Source of the DNA: a virus
DNA length: 64,000 nt
Virus record (IMG/VR): IMGVR_UViG_3300037502_002621
Location: 1 to 64,000 of that record
Reading direction: 5' to 3' (one strand)
A model generated the notes under the pieces. That model saw only the letters and a list, made by a program, of their open reading frames with translations. It was not told the DNA's origin and searched no databases. Below are positions 16,617 through 25,408 of the stretch, piece by piece (within the stretch, counting starts at the first letter, position 1; the number at the start of each line of letters is the position of its first letter). Made by a program: the position numbers and the translations under genes.

Positions 16617-17848
16617 TAGTAAGCACCAACCTTAAAGGACAATGTTAAAGTCAAGACATCGCCATTCGTGTTTTGAACACCTGATTCGCTTAACTTCGCA
16701 TAGAATTTATCAACAATAAGAGTCCCAAGTGAGTAGCGATATTCTTTAATCGTAAATATTTGATTTGTATATGTCGTAGCACCACTACCATAGCGAGAGA
16801 ATTTGTATAAGTCATTAAACAATGCGTTTGCTCTATCATAGACAAACGAGTAATTTAATTTATTTTGGACTGCCAAGTTTCGGTCAATAGATTGATAACC
16901 ATTTGCGTATAGTTGATATGTGTCGTCATTTAACGACAAACTTGATGGAATTTCTAATGGTTCAACATCGTAAATCGTTCCTGTATCTTTGCCAACTTGT
17001 ATTGTTGTTTTCACAATATCGTTGCCCAATGCCACATTGTTCTTTACAATGGTAGCCGAACCACCAAAGAATAATAACACTCTGTCTAAACCATTGTTGA
17101 TAAATGGTTCATCGCTTTGAACACCATTAAACGACAAAGACACTTTGTAAATAGAATCAACATTTCCAACTTCGGTTGCTACACCATAAGTGTATGTGAC
17201 GGGACTTGCCGATGATAATGTTAATCCTCGTTGATATAACTTGCCATTATAGACAAACCAAAATATCGCAGGAATGCCAGTAATTGAAAATGGTGTCGTA
17301 TTAACATAATTGTGATATTGCGTATCAATATCGTTAGACCAATCGGTTGTCGCACTTGTTGGGTTATAACTACCATTGATTGTAAAATAATTTGGAATAG
17401 CAGTCGCACCAAGTCTTAATTCTGGTTTATCACTTGTGGTGTTAATCGTGTTTGGTGTTAAGATTTTGCTTGTGCCATTCGTTAAAGCAACCATATCGTA
17501 TTTGTTGCCACGCAAGGTATCAATAAGCGTTTTAATCTTATCTAAGACATAATCACGATCACTAAGTTGAATATCAAATCGCACTTGATATTCAAGTGGG
17601 GTAATATAATTAGTTCTAATGTTTAAGATTTCGGCTTGACCACTTTGCGAGATAACACCCATCGCTTTATAATTGCTAACGGACTTCTCTTGGTTTTGTA
17701 AAGCAATCATGTCCTTAATGTTTGCCACATAACGACTAACCGATTGTTCATCTTCAATTTGTTCGTAAAAAGAAGCGAGAAAAATTGTATTGTCGTTGAG
17801 TTTATCAACAAAGATTTGTCTTAATAAATCAATATCATATATTGCCAT
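16616..17848 (-). CDS. Virion structural protein, 410 aa (L1)
   Basis: Order suggests a tail-tube or tail-adaptor protein. The N-terminal ~130 residues (MAIYDIDLLRQIFVDKL) form a helical and strand domain; the rest is a beta-rich region with long Asn/Thr loops. No family could be named. Highly conserved in L2. Overlaps the 162-aa gene by one base. Confidence 0.65.
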   Translation of the reverse strand: MAIYDIDLLRQIFVDKLNDNTIFLASFYEQIEDEQSVSRYVANIKDMIALQNQEKSVSNYKAMGVISQSGQAEILNIRTNYITPLEYQVRFDIQLSDRDYVLDKIKTLIDTLRGNKYDMVALTNGTSKILTPNTINTTSDKPELRLGATAIPNYFTINGSYNPTSATTDWSNDIDTQYHNYVNTTPFSITGIPAIFWFVYNGKLYQRGLTLSSASPVTYTYGVATEVGNVDSIYKVSLSFNGVQSDEPFINNGLDRVLLFFGGSATIVKNNVALGNDIVKTTIQVGKDTGTIYDVEPLEIPSSLSLNDDTYQLYANGYQSIDRNLAVQNKLNYSFVYDRANALFNDLYKFSRYGSGATTYTNQIFTIKEYRYSLGTLIVDKFYAKLSESGVQNTNGDVLTLTLSFKVGAY

Positions 17849-17849
17849 A

Positions 17850-18494
17850 TTATACTCCCATTATTTGTGCGACTAAATCGCTTGTGTCCATTACCATTTC
17901 TTTTGGTGCTGATTCACGCAAAGTTAATCCCTTAGAAGAAGTTAATAAGCGTAATCCACTTAATGACGCAATCTTTGGTAATTCTTTTTCTAATATGCGT
18001 TCAATGTAAGCATAGTGAATGTTATAACGGAACTTAGACTTTTCGTTGCGTGTTTCATAAGCACGATTTGTTAATCTTCTTTGTGCGTTCCAATATGAAC
18101 GCTTACCCGTATTAAATGTGCCACGATATTCTGGTGTGATAACACCATTAGAATCAACCGAACCAACCGAGTAATCACGCTTTGATAGTGGGAAAACACC
18201 TGCTTGACTACCACGAGTTTGTTTTGAACCACGAAATGGATTACGAATAACTTTTGCGTCTTCCAAAATGTGATAATAAGGTGCGACCTTTTCGGCATAA
18301 TCGTTTCCAAGTTCAAAATATTGAACCGTAGGCGAAACCACCACAATGGGATTATTGTTAAACGCAATATTCTTCATATGTGGTTTGAATTGCTTAGTGG
18401 GAAACTTTTTTCTATCGCTAAATGGGAAAATGTCGGAAGCACTCATTTCCGTTTTAAGTGTGACGGCTAACCGACTTGCGATATTGTTTATCAT
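17850..18494 (-). CDS. Head-tail connector or tail-completion protein, 214 aa (L1)
   Basis: Position (third after the capsid gene) and size suit an HK97-gp10-like or tail-completion protein. A short exposed stretch (RNPFRGSKQTRGSQAGVF, around residues 84-101) differs sharply from L2 while both sides are nearly identical, suggesting a loop facing a variable partner. Confidence 0.6.
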   Translation of the reverse strand: MINNIASRLAVTLKTEMSASDIFPFSDRKKFPTKQFKPHMKNIAFNNNPIVVVSPTVQYFELGNDYAEKVAPYYHILEDAKVIRNPFRGSKQTRGSQAGVFPLSKRDYSVGSVDSNGVITPEYRGTFNTGKRSYWNAQRRLTNRAYETRNEKSKFRYNIHYAYIERILEKELPKIASLSGLRLLTSSKGLTLRESAPKEMVMDTSDLVAQIMGV

Positions 18495-18823
18495 TCTAAA
18501 GTCACCTGTGTTTCTTGAACATATGATTTCATTAAATGTCTAATCTTAATATTGCCTTGCTTATACACAAATGTTTGATTCGTCACTTGAAGCGTTAATC
18601 CATCGTGTAAGGTAATTACATCGCCTTTTACGAAATGGTGTTCGCCCCATATACCGATTACACAAGTGGGTTTAATCGCTTGACGATTAAATTCGCTTTC
18701 AAGCGTCATTGTTAATGGTTGAATAAAGTAATAGAAAAAGCGTTCGACATTGTCGTTATCGGGACTTTGCCATTTACCTTCGTAAATATATACTCTACGA
18801 TCAACTACATTAAACTTAATCAT
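18491..18823 (-). CDS. Head-closure (stopper)-type protein, 110 aa (L1)
   Basis: Small beta-rich protein; second gene after capsid, where stopper proteins usually lie. ATGA-type overlaps with genes on both sides show coupled translation. Three or four residues differ from L2. No signature motif; assignment from position. Confidence 0.6.
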   Translation of the reverse strand: MIKFNVVDRRVYIYEGKWQSPDNDNVERFFYYFIQPLTMTLESEFNRQAIKPTCVIGIWGEHHFVKGDVITLHDGLTLQVTNQTFVYKQGNIKIRHLMKSYVQETQVTLE

Positions 18824-19194
18824 TTTTGAAATCCATTTACTTTTTTAAGTTTCAATCTATTAGCAATAACAGAATCAACTTCTTGCGTAATTGGGTTTTC
18901 ATCTAAGTTCAATAGATTAAATACAATTAACACTTGGGCATACTTAAAGGACTTTTCTCTATCGGCAATTTTAGTCGCACTAAACGCAACACCTTCGCTA
19001 TCTTCGACTAATTTATCGTATATATCGCTTTCAATATCAATATCAGGGTTTAAGTCAAAGATACGAGTGACTAATTGTTCATATGCCGTATTTAACAACG
19101 CACCAACGGCATTATCTTCAAGATAATCTTTGGGAACAATTCCATATTCTTGTAAATCGGTTTCAGTAATAATGTAATCTTTTAATGTTGGCAT
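18820..19194 (-). CDS. Head-tail adaptor protein, gp6-like, 124 aa (L1)
   Basis: All-helical predicted protein of the size and position of gp6/gp15-type connector adaptors that extend the portal. The start MPTLKDYIIT is chosen because it is shared with L2; the two-codon extension here begins with TTG and is absent in L2. Preceded by its own promoter and a GGTAGG site. Confidence 0.65.
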   Translation of the reverse strand: MPTLKDYIITETDLQEYGIVPKDYLEDNAVGALLNTAYEQLVTRIFDLNPDIDIESDIYDKLVEDSEGVAFSATKIADREKSFKYAQVLIVFNLLNLDENPITQEVDSVIANRLKLKKVNGFQK

Positions 19195-19216
19195 ATTCAA
19201 GTCCTACCTATATGTA

Positions 19217-19225
19217 ATTATATCA
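19217..19225 (-). promoter_or_regulatory. Promoter of the connector-tail genes (L1)
   Basis: Extended -10 TGATATAAT on the minus strand just after the capsid terminator. It restarts transcription of the tail genes at a level independent of the capsid transcript. Conserved at 52386-52394. Confidence 0.6.
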
Positions 19226-19231
19226 TTTATA

Positions 19232-19266
19232 AAAAACAAAAAAGGTTGTCTTACGACAACCCTTTT
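19232..19266 (-). terminator. Terminator behind the capsid gene (L1)
   Basis: Seven-base stem GGTTGTC/GACAACC (19244-19250 with 19255-19261), followed on the minus strand by TTTTTTGTTTTTT. A strong rho-independent terminator that uncouples the abundant capsid message from the tail genes. Exactly repeated at 52401-52435. Confidence 0.85.
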
Positions 19267-19290
19267 GTTATAATTAAAGTTTTAATTTAA

Positions 19291-20160
19291 TTAGGCTGCG
19301 GCTTCGGTGAATTTCATCGCATAAGAGTCGATGACTAAGATTGAAGGTTCAGAGCCGTGTGCTAATGGCAAGACTAATTCGCCTTGAACACGCACACCAA
19401 TAAAGCCTTCTGCTTCAACAGTTCTTAATGCTTGGAGAGCATATGGGAACGCAACACCTTCGTAGTTTAACAGAATGAAATCAACACCAGACACATGTTG
19501 GGAAACCACAACATTTAGACCGAATAATTGACCGATAGTGCCGGGCAACACACCTTGTCCATTAAATAAATCTTTGAACGAAGCGTCTTGTCTTAATAAC
19601 TTTTCACCAGCCGTTCCAAGAACGATCGTGGTTGGGACAATACCATTCGTTGCGTTAGAGAAACTGGTATCAACAGTTCCGTCAATCTTAGCAGACGAAC
19701 CAAGTTTGAATGTAGCAATACCTTCTGCGATGGCATCAACTAAGTCTAAACCATTCGTATAGGTTTTTGCTTGGGCAAGTCCGAGCAACGCAGTATAGAA
19801 CAATTCCCCTGCTTTGTTTGCCATTCTTAACGCACCTTTAGCAACAACATCAGCAACGATGTCGGCTTGGATTGTGTCGATAGCGACTTGTGGGACTTTT
19901 TCATCGAACTTAATGTTTCTTTCTAAGACGATGGTTGCTTTCTTAGTTCCGACATTGGAAGTTCCAAAGTCATCACCAGCAGTTCCTACTTCGACAGCAG
20001 GAGCAAGGTTATACCAAAATTCGGCAACATTTGCTTGGATTAAACCAGCGAGTTCGGGCTTAACGGTGACACCACCGATAATCCCTGAGATTGGGGCGAT
20101 CGTTTGTAATACGACATTAGTCGCAACGGTATCGCCTAAATATGATTTTGAGAATGCCAT
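19291..20160 (-). CDS. Major capsid protein, 289 aa (L1)
   Basis: Forms the head shell. It lies right after the scaffold gene and before a strong terminator, and has the even Ala/Gly/Val-rich composition of phage coat proteins (TVATNVVLQTIAPISGIIGG at the N-terminus, SILVIDSYAMKFTEAA at the end). Probably HK97/P22-type fold. Its first ~33 codons are inside the tract identical to L2; beyond that, changes are sparse. Confidence 0.85.
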   Translation of the reverse strand: MAFSKSYLGDTVATNVVLQTIAPISGIIGGVTVKPELAGLIQANVAEFWYNLAPAVEVGTAGDDFGTSNVGTKKATIVLERNIKFDEKVPQVAIDTIQADIVADVVAKGALRMANKAGELFYTALLGLAQAKTYTNGLDLVDAIAEGIATFKLGSSAKIDGTVDTSFSNATNGIVPTTIVLGTAGEKLLRQDASFKDLFNGQGVLPGTIGQLFGLNVVVSQHVSGVDFILLNYEGVAFPYALQALRTVEAEGFIGVRVQGELVLPLAHGSEPSILVIDSYAMKFTEAAA

Positions 20161-20185
20161 AGTTGTTTAGTCCTCTTTTTACTTT

Positions 20186-20749
20186 CTACTTCTTCAACAA
20201 GTTCCGTAAATGTGGGTATTTCGAGATTAACCTCGCATAGACATCAGCATTTGGACTCGTTGTGGTTGGCGATTTGGGTGCTGTGCCAACAACAGCCGAT
20301 TTAGTCGTTTCTTTCATATATTCCGAATATTCTTTTTTCAATGTTTTCACGACCGATTCAATTTGGTCAGGTTCAGCATTGACTAAGCGACTATCGTTTT
20401 GAAAGAAACTTGGTAGTTCCGATTTTTGAAGTTGGTCTTTAATCAGGAATTGCTTTTTCTCAGTTTTTAGAGTGTTCAATTCGCTATTGATCGCAGTCCA
20501 TTTTTCTTCTTGCTCGGCTTTGAGTGCTTCTTCGGCAGTCATTTTCGCCTTAGCGAGTTGTTTTTCAAACTTTTCTCGTTCGGCTTTTGACGCTTTATTC
20601 ACTCGTTCGTCAATCGAACCTTTGATAGCGTCTAACTCACGCTTTAACGCTTCGTATTCTTCGACATTGACGGATTTTGGTGTTTCCACCTTTGGTTGCT
20701 CAACGGATTTCGCTTCGCCACCACTAACTGCTTTGACTTCTTCTGCCAT
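20186..20749 (-). CDS. Capsid scaffold protein, 187 aa (L1)
   Basis: Glu/Lys-rich with a central coiled coil (about residues 26-120) and a basic C-terminal helix ending YPHLRNLLKK that would contact the coat protein. This composition and its position directly before the capsid gene mark a scaffold. DNA and protein are 100% identical to L2, unlike any other gene of its length here. Confidence 0.85.
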   Translation of the reverse strand: MAEEVKAVSGGEAKSVEQPKVETPKSVNVEEYEALKRELDAIKGSIDERVNKASKAEREKFEKQLAKAKMTAEEALKAEQEEKWTAINSELNTLKTEKKQFLIKDQLQKSELPSFFQNDSRLVNAEPDQIESVVKTLKKEYSEYMKETTKSAVVGTAPKSPTTTSPNADVYARLISKYPHLRNLLKK

Positions 20750-20859
20750 AAAACCTCTTTTCTACCTTGTTTAGCGAGTTGGTGTCCTCGTTTTGGCAAT
20801 TCTCACGCTTTAACGACATCGTGGCAGTCGATAATGTAAAAGATTTACACTACAAGAAA
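20750..20859 (-). promoter_or_regulatory. Leader of the scaffold-capsid transcript (L1)
   Basis: About 100 nt untranslated leader with the arm TTGTAGTGTAAA at the predicted start and two small hairpins (CGAC/GTCG and CGAG/CTCG) before an AGAGG ribosome site. Identical in L2. May stabilise or regulate the message. Confidence 0.4.
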
Positions 20860-20868
20860 ATAATACCA
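20860..20868 (-). promoter_or_regulatory. Promoter of scaffold-capsid genes (L1)
   Basis: Extended -10 TGGTATTAT on the minus strand, in the gap between portal and scaffold genes. A copy of the TACACTACA arm of the IG inverted repeat overlaps the predicted start, suggesting regulation. Confidence 0.5.
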
Positions 20869-20932
20869 TATATTTTCAAGCACTTTTTCACAACTCTTGT
20901 AAATTACAAACAACTATGTTAAAATGTAAAAT

Positions 20933-22435
20933 TTATTCTTCTGGATTAACTAAGTCTTGTGCTTGACCACGAGTAAAGTTGGTTTGATTATCTTGTGAAT
21001 CTTGGTTTGCTAACGCTTCTTGTTGTCTTTGGAAGTTCGTTGGGTTATTACCACCATTACGCAACATTTCGGCTTGTTGATTTGGCGATGGTTCGACATC
21101 ATTGAGATATTCGTCAATGTTTCTCACCCACGATAATTGTTGGATCGCATAGCGTTTGTTCAATAATCCGATTTGGTTTAATGCCACGAATTGGTTAATC
21201 TTGTCCATATCGTTGCTTGGTAGATTATGCGAATATTCAATTTCCATTTCGTCCATATTAAACAAATAGCGTGTGCCTTCACGACCACCATATTGTTCTA
21301 CAAAGGTTAGCGTTAAGAAAATAACTTCGGAAAGACTTGCTGTAAATTGTCTTTCTTTTTCTTTTGCTAAGTCTAAGAAGCCTTTAAGTTTTAATTTCAA
21401 CGCAGGTTCGGAACTATTTTGTGCAAACTCGGCAGAATTAAAATTTGGAACACGAGAAACCATTTCGATTTGTTCATTCAAGTCATCAACCAAGCGTTGT
21501 AAGTCCGTTTGGTCTAATGCGTTTTGTAAAAACTTTGCGTCAGCGTTATCGCCTTCGAGTGCTAATACTCTTTGGTTCTTTAACATGTTGATAAAATTTT
21601 CTTGTTCGGTTTCATTACCAATGCGAACATTCTTTAACATCAACACATACTTGACCATATCATCGACATTCGTAATCCGATTGTTTTGTAGCGAGTTGTA
21701 AGCGTCAATCAATTCATACACTGGTCTTGCGTCACCATACATCAATTCGTTGTTCTTGAATTCGATTAACGGAACAAACGCAAAGTTGTGTGGCACAGCA
21801 AATTCTATCAGTTGTAAATCGGCAGTCGTGCCAGTCATATCGGCAAACACTGTTAAATCCGTAATGGACTTCGTGCGTAAATTATAAAACATTGTGTCGG
21901 TATAAACATAAGCACGATAATATGCTGTTTCGATATTGTTTAAGTATTCGGTTTGTCTAACAAGTGTAAAAGCAAATAATGGTTTTGGTTTTACATGCGT
22001 ATCATAAACAACATTCGTTAATTCTGGGTCAAGCGAAACAAAGCGTGGGAATGTATCGCCTTGTTCGGTATATAGCAATAAATACCCAGCACCAGCAATC
22101 GAAGCGTTTAATCCGACATTGTAAAATTCTTTTGCGAAACCACTATTGCGAATCTTTTTATTGAACTCAAATAATTTCTTGCGTTCTTTTTCTTTTTCGG
22201 AATAAGTCGTGAAGTCAGGCAATTCACCAATAAACATTTCGGTTGCCATGTCGCAAATATATTTTGCTTTATTGATTGTGTGAGTAGAAACTGGTAATTC
22301 ACCACGATAATATTTTTTATCTTTGGTGACGGTTTGAATTACATCAATCGTGTGTTGTTGTAATGCTAAACGCAAAATCTCATTAAACCGATTTTGGTCT
22401 TGTAGTTCTTCTCGGCTTACATTAAGTTTAATCAT
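20933..22435 (-). CDS. Portal protein, SPP1 gp6-like, 500 aa (L1)
   Basis: Twelve-subunit ring through which DNA enters and leaves the head. Length, order (between large terminase and scaffold) and blocks such as YDTHVKPKPLFAFTLV and VYELIDAYNSLQNNRI fit SPP1-type portals. Gln/Asn-rich C-terminus (about 440-500). Overlaps the terminase by four bases. L2 copy nearly identical (V50I, N476D region). Confidence 0.9.
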   Translation of the reverse strand: MIKLNVSREELQDQNRFNEILRLALQQHTIDVIQTVTKDKKYYRGELPVSTHTINKAKYICDMATEMFIGELPDFTTYSEKEKERKKLFEFNKKIRNSGFAKEFYNVGLNASIAGAGYLLLYTEQGDTFPRFVSLDPELTNVVYDTHVKPKPLFAFTLVRQTEYLNNIETAYYRAYVYTDTMFYNLRTKSITDLTVFADMTGTTADLQLIEFAVPHNFAFVPLIEFKNNELMYGDARPVYELIDAYNSLQNNRITNVDDMVKYVLMLKNVRIGNETEQENFINMLKNQRVLALEGDNADAKFLQNALDQTDLQRLVDDLNEQIEMVSRVPNFNSAEFAQNSSEPALKLKLKGFLDLAKEKERQFTASLSEVIFLTLTFVEQYGGREGTRYLFNMDEMEIEYSHNLPSNDMDKINQFVALNQIGLLNKRYAIQQLSWVRNIDEYLNDVEPSPNQQAEMLRNGGNNPTNFQRQQEALANQDSQDNQTNFTRGQAQDLVNPEE

Positions 22436-24063
22436 ATTTTTATATTCGCACCCCTAAATGCCTTGTTAATTCTTTCAATGTTGCTACCTAATAAGATTTT
22501 ACCACTATTTACATAGCGTATTTCGTTAAGGTATTGAGTTGTGCTATCTACTTCGTCATCGTGGTCGGAATTTGGGAATCGCATAAACTCTTGAATGTAG
22601 TCCTCGATAGTTGGGTCAAGTTGTTCGTGTGGAACAAAAATGTTTCCTGCTTCAAAGTAAGGTGTGATAGCACTTGCTCTTTGAACTTTGGATTCATCAG
22701 GGTTAATCGCAACGACACCACCGACTTCTTTGTTTAGCGTTTCTATGACTGCCCCACCGTTTGCTCTCTTTTCAATATAAATTCTTCGAGCCGTTGGGTA
22801 AGTGACTGCCATTTGCTTAATCATCTCGATGGTTTCGGTAAAACTCATTCTGCGTTTGACTCTTTTTAGCAGATAATGGTTCGCACCTTTGCGTCCCCAA
22901 ACTTGTCCTGCCACATAGTCGGAAGTCTTTTTGTTATCGACTGCCAAGTCCCACGACTGCACAACTTCATCAAACACAGTGGGTAAATCGCTCTTGGTGT
23001 AAAACTTAAACATATGCCGTTGGAACAAGTTGCCGTTCTCAATACTGGGTTTGCCCATATACAAAGAGTTCCACACACGCTTACCAACCGACTTGTAAGT
23101 TGCTTCTGCCCATTGTGCGTCACGACCCAACTCTGGACATAGCATTTCGCCTTTGGAACGCTTTAAGACATCGAAACCACCATCGGCAACTTCGGGTATG
23201 TTAATCACAATCCAGTTTTGTTCTTTGGACAATTTACCAATCAAATCTTCTTCATGCCAACGAGTATGGATCACAATGATTGCGTTGCCCTTGCCTTCGG
23301 CTCGTGTTAGCACAGAGTCACGAAACATCGTTTCGACATTATCTCGTATCGTAGGGTTATACGCTTCTTGACCATTCTTGTATGGGTCATCGACAATAAT
23401 CAAGCGACCACCATTACCCGTAATACCACCCGTGATACCAACGGACATAATGCCACCACGATTGCCCTTGACTTCAAACAAGGATTTGTTATCTTGGGAA
23501 GGTGATATGTCCAAGTTCCATAGTTCTTTCCAATACTTCTTTGCCTTTTGACGATTCTTGTCGCCAAAGCGTTCGGCTAATTCCGAGTTATATGCTGTTA
23601 AAATTGCCATCGAGTTAGGATTACGACCGACAAACCAACTTGGTAATGTTTCCGTAAAGGTATAAGACTTACCAACTCGTGGTGGAACGCTTAAACAAAT
23701 GCGAACGGATTTACCTGCTTCGACTTTGGTGACGACATCTTGGACGACATTTGCTAAAAATTGATGAAACTTAGTGGGAATGAATCCTGGGATTGTATAT
23801 CTTAAATAATCCAAATAAGATATTCTCGCATTTTCTTTTTCAAGTTCTTTGCGATAGATTTGTAGATTCTCTTCGGGTATTGCCTTACGGAACTCTAACA
23901 ATTTCTTAATGCGATCATCGTCAATGATATTGTTCTTAACCTTGACTTTGTCAATTTCGGTCTTTGTCTTTAAGATAGACAAATCATTCTCGACTTCTTG
24001 CTTTTCGGAATCAATTAAAGCCTTTGCCAATTTAGATTCTAAGTCATTACTTTTTTTTGGCAT
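22432..24063 (-). CDS. terL: Terminase large subunit, 543 aa (L1)
   Basis: DNA-packaging motor. ATPase: Walker A VPPRVGKS (about 126-133), Walker B LIIVDD (about 221-226), coupling motif around VIHTRWHEEDL. Nuclease: SWDLAVDNKKTSDY (D372), EKRANGGAVIETL and the acidic DHDDEVDST segment for metal binding. All catalytic motifs intact. Starts inside the end of the zinc-ribbon gene over an A-rich stretch. In L2 a few residues differ, mainly near the N-terminus. Confidence 0.95.
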   Translation of the reverse strand: MPKKSNDLESKLAKALIDSEKQEVENDLSILKTKTEIDKVKVKNNIIDDDRIKKLLEFRKAIPEENLQIYRKELEKENARISYLDYLRYTIPGFIPTKFHQFLANVVQDVVTKVEAGKSVRICLSVPPRVGKSYTFTETLPSWFVGRNPNSMAILTAYNSELAERFGDKNRQKAKKYWKELWNLDISPSQDNKSLFEVKGNRGGIMSVGITGGITGNGGRLIIVDDPYKNGQEAYNPTIRDNVETMFRDSVLTRAEGKGNAIIVIHTRWHEEDLIGKLSKEQNWIVINIPEVADGGFDVLKRSKGEMLCPELGRDAQWAEATYKSVGKRVWNSLYMGKPSIENGNLFQRHMFKFYTKSDLPTVFDEVVQSWDLAVDNKKTSDYVAGQVWGRKGANHYLLKRVKRRMSFTETIEMIKQMAVTYPTARRIYIEKRANGGAVIETLNKEVGGVVAINPDESKVQRASAITPYFEAGNIFVPHEQLDPTIEDYIQEFMRFPNSDHDDEVDSTTQYLNEIRYVNSGKILLGSNIERINKAFRGANIKI

Positions 24064-24283
24064 GTTCTCGGCTACTTTCTGGTGGGTTTATTTCACACGC
24101 ACCATCATCACAAGCAACTTCATGTTCATAATGCGTTGCTTCAATGAGACAACCACACTTGACGCATTTAGCATATTCCACATCGCCTTTGACGAATGGG
24201 ACAAAATCGACGCTATCACACTTAGGACATTTAGTCGTTTCAGGTGGCAAATAGACAACGGTATATTTCGTATTACTTTTCAT
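24047..24283 (-). CDS. Zinc-ribbon protein between terminase genes, 78 aa (L1)
   Basis: CPKC (C19, C22) and CVKCGC (C40, C43, C45) form a zinc ribbon, followed by an acidic, Cys-containing tail (C58, C63) and basic end AKKK. The start MKSNTKYTVVY is chosen for its GGGGAGG ribosome site. Overlaps both terminase genes, so it may assist packaging or DNA recognition (inference). Confidence 0.8.
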   Translation of the reverse strand: MKSNTKYTVVYLPPETTKCPKCDSVDFVPFVKGDVEYAKCVKCGCLIEATHYEHEVACDDGACEINPPESSREHAKKK

Positions 24284-24863
24284 CGTGTATAACCTCCCCA
24301 GTTTGGGTATCGACAATCGGTGCTTCACGCTTCTTCACTTCCAAAGTCTTAATGGTTTCATTCTTTTCAATGATCATCAAAGCCTTCTTGTCGGCTTCGC
24401 TTAACGACTCGAACATCTTGGCATAATCATTTTGTTCGGACTTGGCAATATTCTTTCCATAGGTCTGTGGCACTTGATTCTCCAGTAAGAACTTTAAGGC
24501 ATTGAATCTCACATTGGGTGGTATCTCTTCTTCCAACCAAACAGGTTCGCCCTCTTTGTTTAGAATTTGTCTTTTGGTTGTTTGCTTACCCATCGCCATT
24601 TCATACATCGACATCGACAGTAGGGTATTGGCAAACTCTTTGCCCTTGACGAACGCACCCAATACCTCAGGGTATTTAACTGTCAGTTCGTCCCATTCCT
24701 TTTTGGACAGTGTTAAGAATTTAGCAATTTCAGCACTGGACTTACCAGAAGTTGCCCACATATAGACATTTGCTACCGTTTGTTTAATCACATTCGGTGT
24801 TGATTCGTCCGTATGAGTCGCAACAAAATCATGTGCCATATTTGATACAATCTTTTTAGCCAT
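24273..24863 (-). CDS. terS: Terminase small subunit, 196 aa (L1)
   Basis: Recognises the packaging site and hands DNA to the large subunit. A helix-turn-helix-like N-terminal part (about 24-60, ATSGKSSAEIAKFLTLSKKE), a central helical region for oligomer formation and an acidic C-terminal tail. First gene of the late operon with a promoter 30 bases upstream. About seven residues differ from L2. Confidence 0.8.
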   Translation of the reverse strand: MAKKIVSNMAHDFVATHTDESTPNVIKQTVANVYMWATSGKSSAEIAKFLTLSKKEWDELTVKYPEVLGAFVKGKEFANTLLSMSMYEMAMGKQTTKRQILNKEGEPVWLEEEIPPNVRFNALKFLLENQVPQTYGKNIAKSEQNDYAKMFESLSEADKKALMIIEKNETIKTLEVKKREAPIVDTQTGEVIHDEK

Positions 24864-24894
24864 TCAAAAAACCCCATTTCATCGACATATTCAA

Positions 24895-24903
24895 ATTATA
24901 CCA
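24895..24903 (-). promoter_or_regulatory. Late operon promoter (L1)
   Basis: Extended -10 TGGTATAAT on the minus strand with an A/T-rich upstream element. Drives terS onward. Conserved at 58064-58072. Confidence 0.65.
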
Positions 24904-25113
24904 TAAAAAAACATATACCCCCATTAAATCCCATATTATTCTTAAAGCACATTCAAAACCCATTGTTTTGTTTATAGAAATTTTTAATTCTTTTAGATAA
25001 ATACCCCATCGTTTATATAAGTGGGGGGTAGTTATATATAATATATGTATATATAATTATATACATAAATATTATGTATTTAAGTAAGATATATATCTAA
25101 CATATATAACATA

Positions 25114-25208
25114 TATAATCATATACTACATATATAACTAATATAATCATATAAATACATATAACATCTATAATCATATACTAATGTATACACATATAAT
25201 ATCATATA
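25114..25208. repeat. Iteron-like direct repeats beside the late promoter (slot 1)
   Basis: Four copies of TATAATCATATA or close variants at about 25114, 25142, 25169 and 25195, spaced 26-28 bases apart. The even spacing and single orientation resemble plasmid or phage iterons. The array is kept at 58307-58401. Confidence 0.6.
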
Positions 25209-25243
25209 AAGAAGATTACTTCTTTAAGTAGTATTAAATACTA
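25208..25243. repeat. Two adjacent inverted repeats next to the iterons (slot 1)
   Basis: AAAGAAG-ATTA-CTTCTTT (25208-25225) and the palindrome TAGTATTAAATACTA (25229-25243). Both are kept unchanged at 58401-58436, although surrounding sequence drifts. Likely protein-binding sites. Confidence 0.55.
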
Positions 25244-25340
25244 TGTATATTATATAATCTTTGATTGCTAACAATGACTTTGGTATTGGCTAACATAAGC
25301 ATAACTTGACGATGGTCTAAATCTAAAAAACATTGAAAAC

Positions 25341-25408
25341 TTTACGGATTACATTAGGACTCTGTCCCCCATCTTTCGGTGTGTCTATAATTTGATACCC
25401 CACACCCC
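25341..25408. other. Strongly conserved non-coding block, candidate packaging or recombination site (slot 1)
   Basis: 68 bases with one mismatch to 58534-58601, more conserved than neighbouring non-coding DNA. Contains GGACTCTGTCC (short hairpin) and ends in the GC-rich GATACCCCACACCCC. It is about 500 bases upstream of terS, where cos or pac sites are often found. Function inferred only. Confidence 0.45.

Noticed and set aside
24047-24063. Possible programmed frameshift at the A-rich overlap of the zinc-ribbon and terL genes
   Set aside because: Both genes have complete starts and stops, and terL motifs lie wholly in its own frame; simple overlap is enough.
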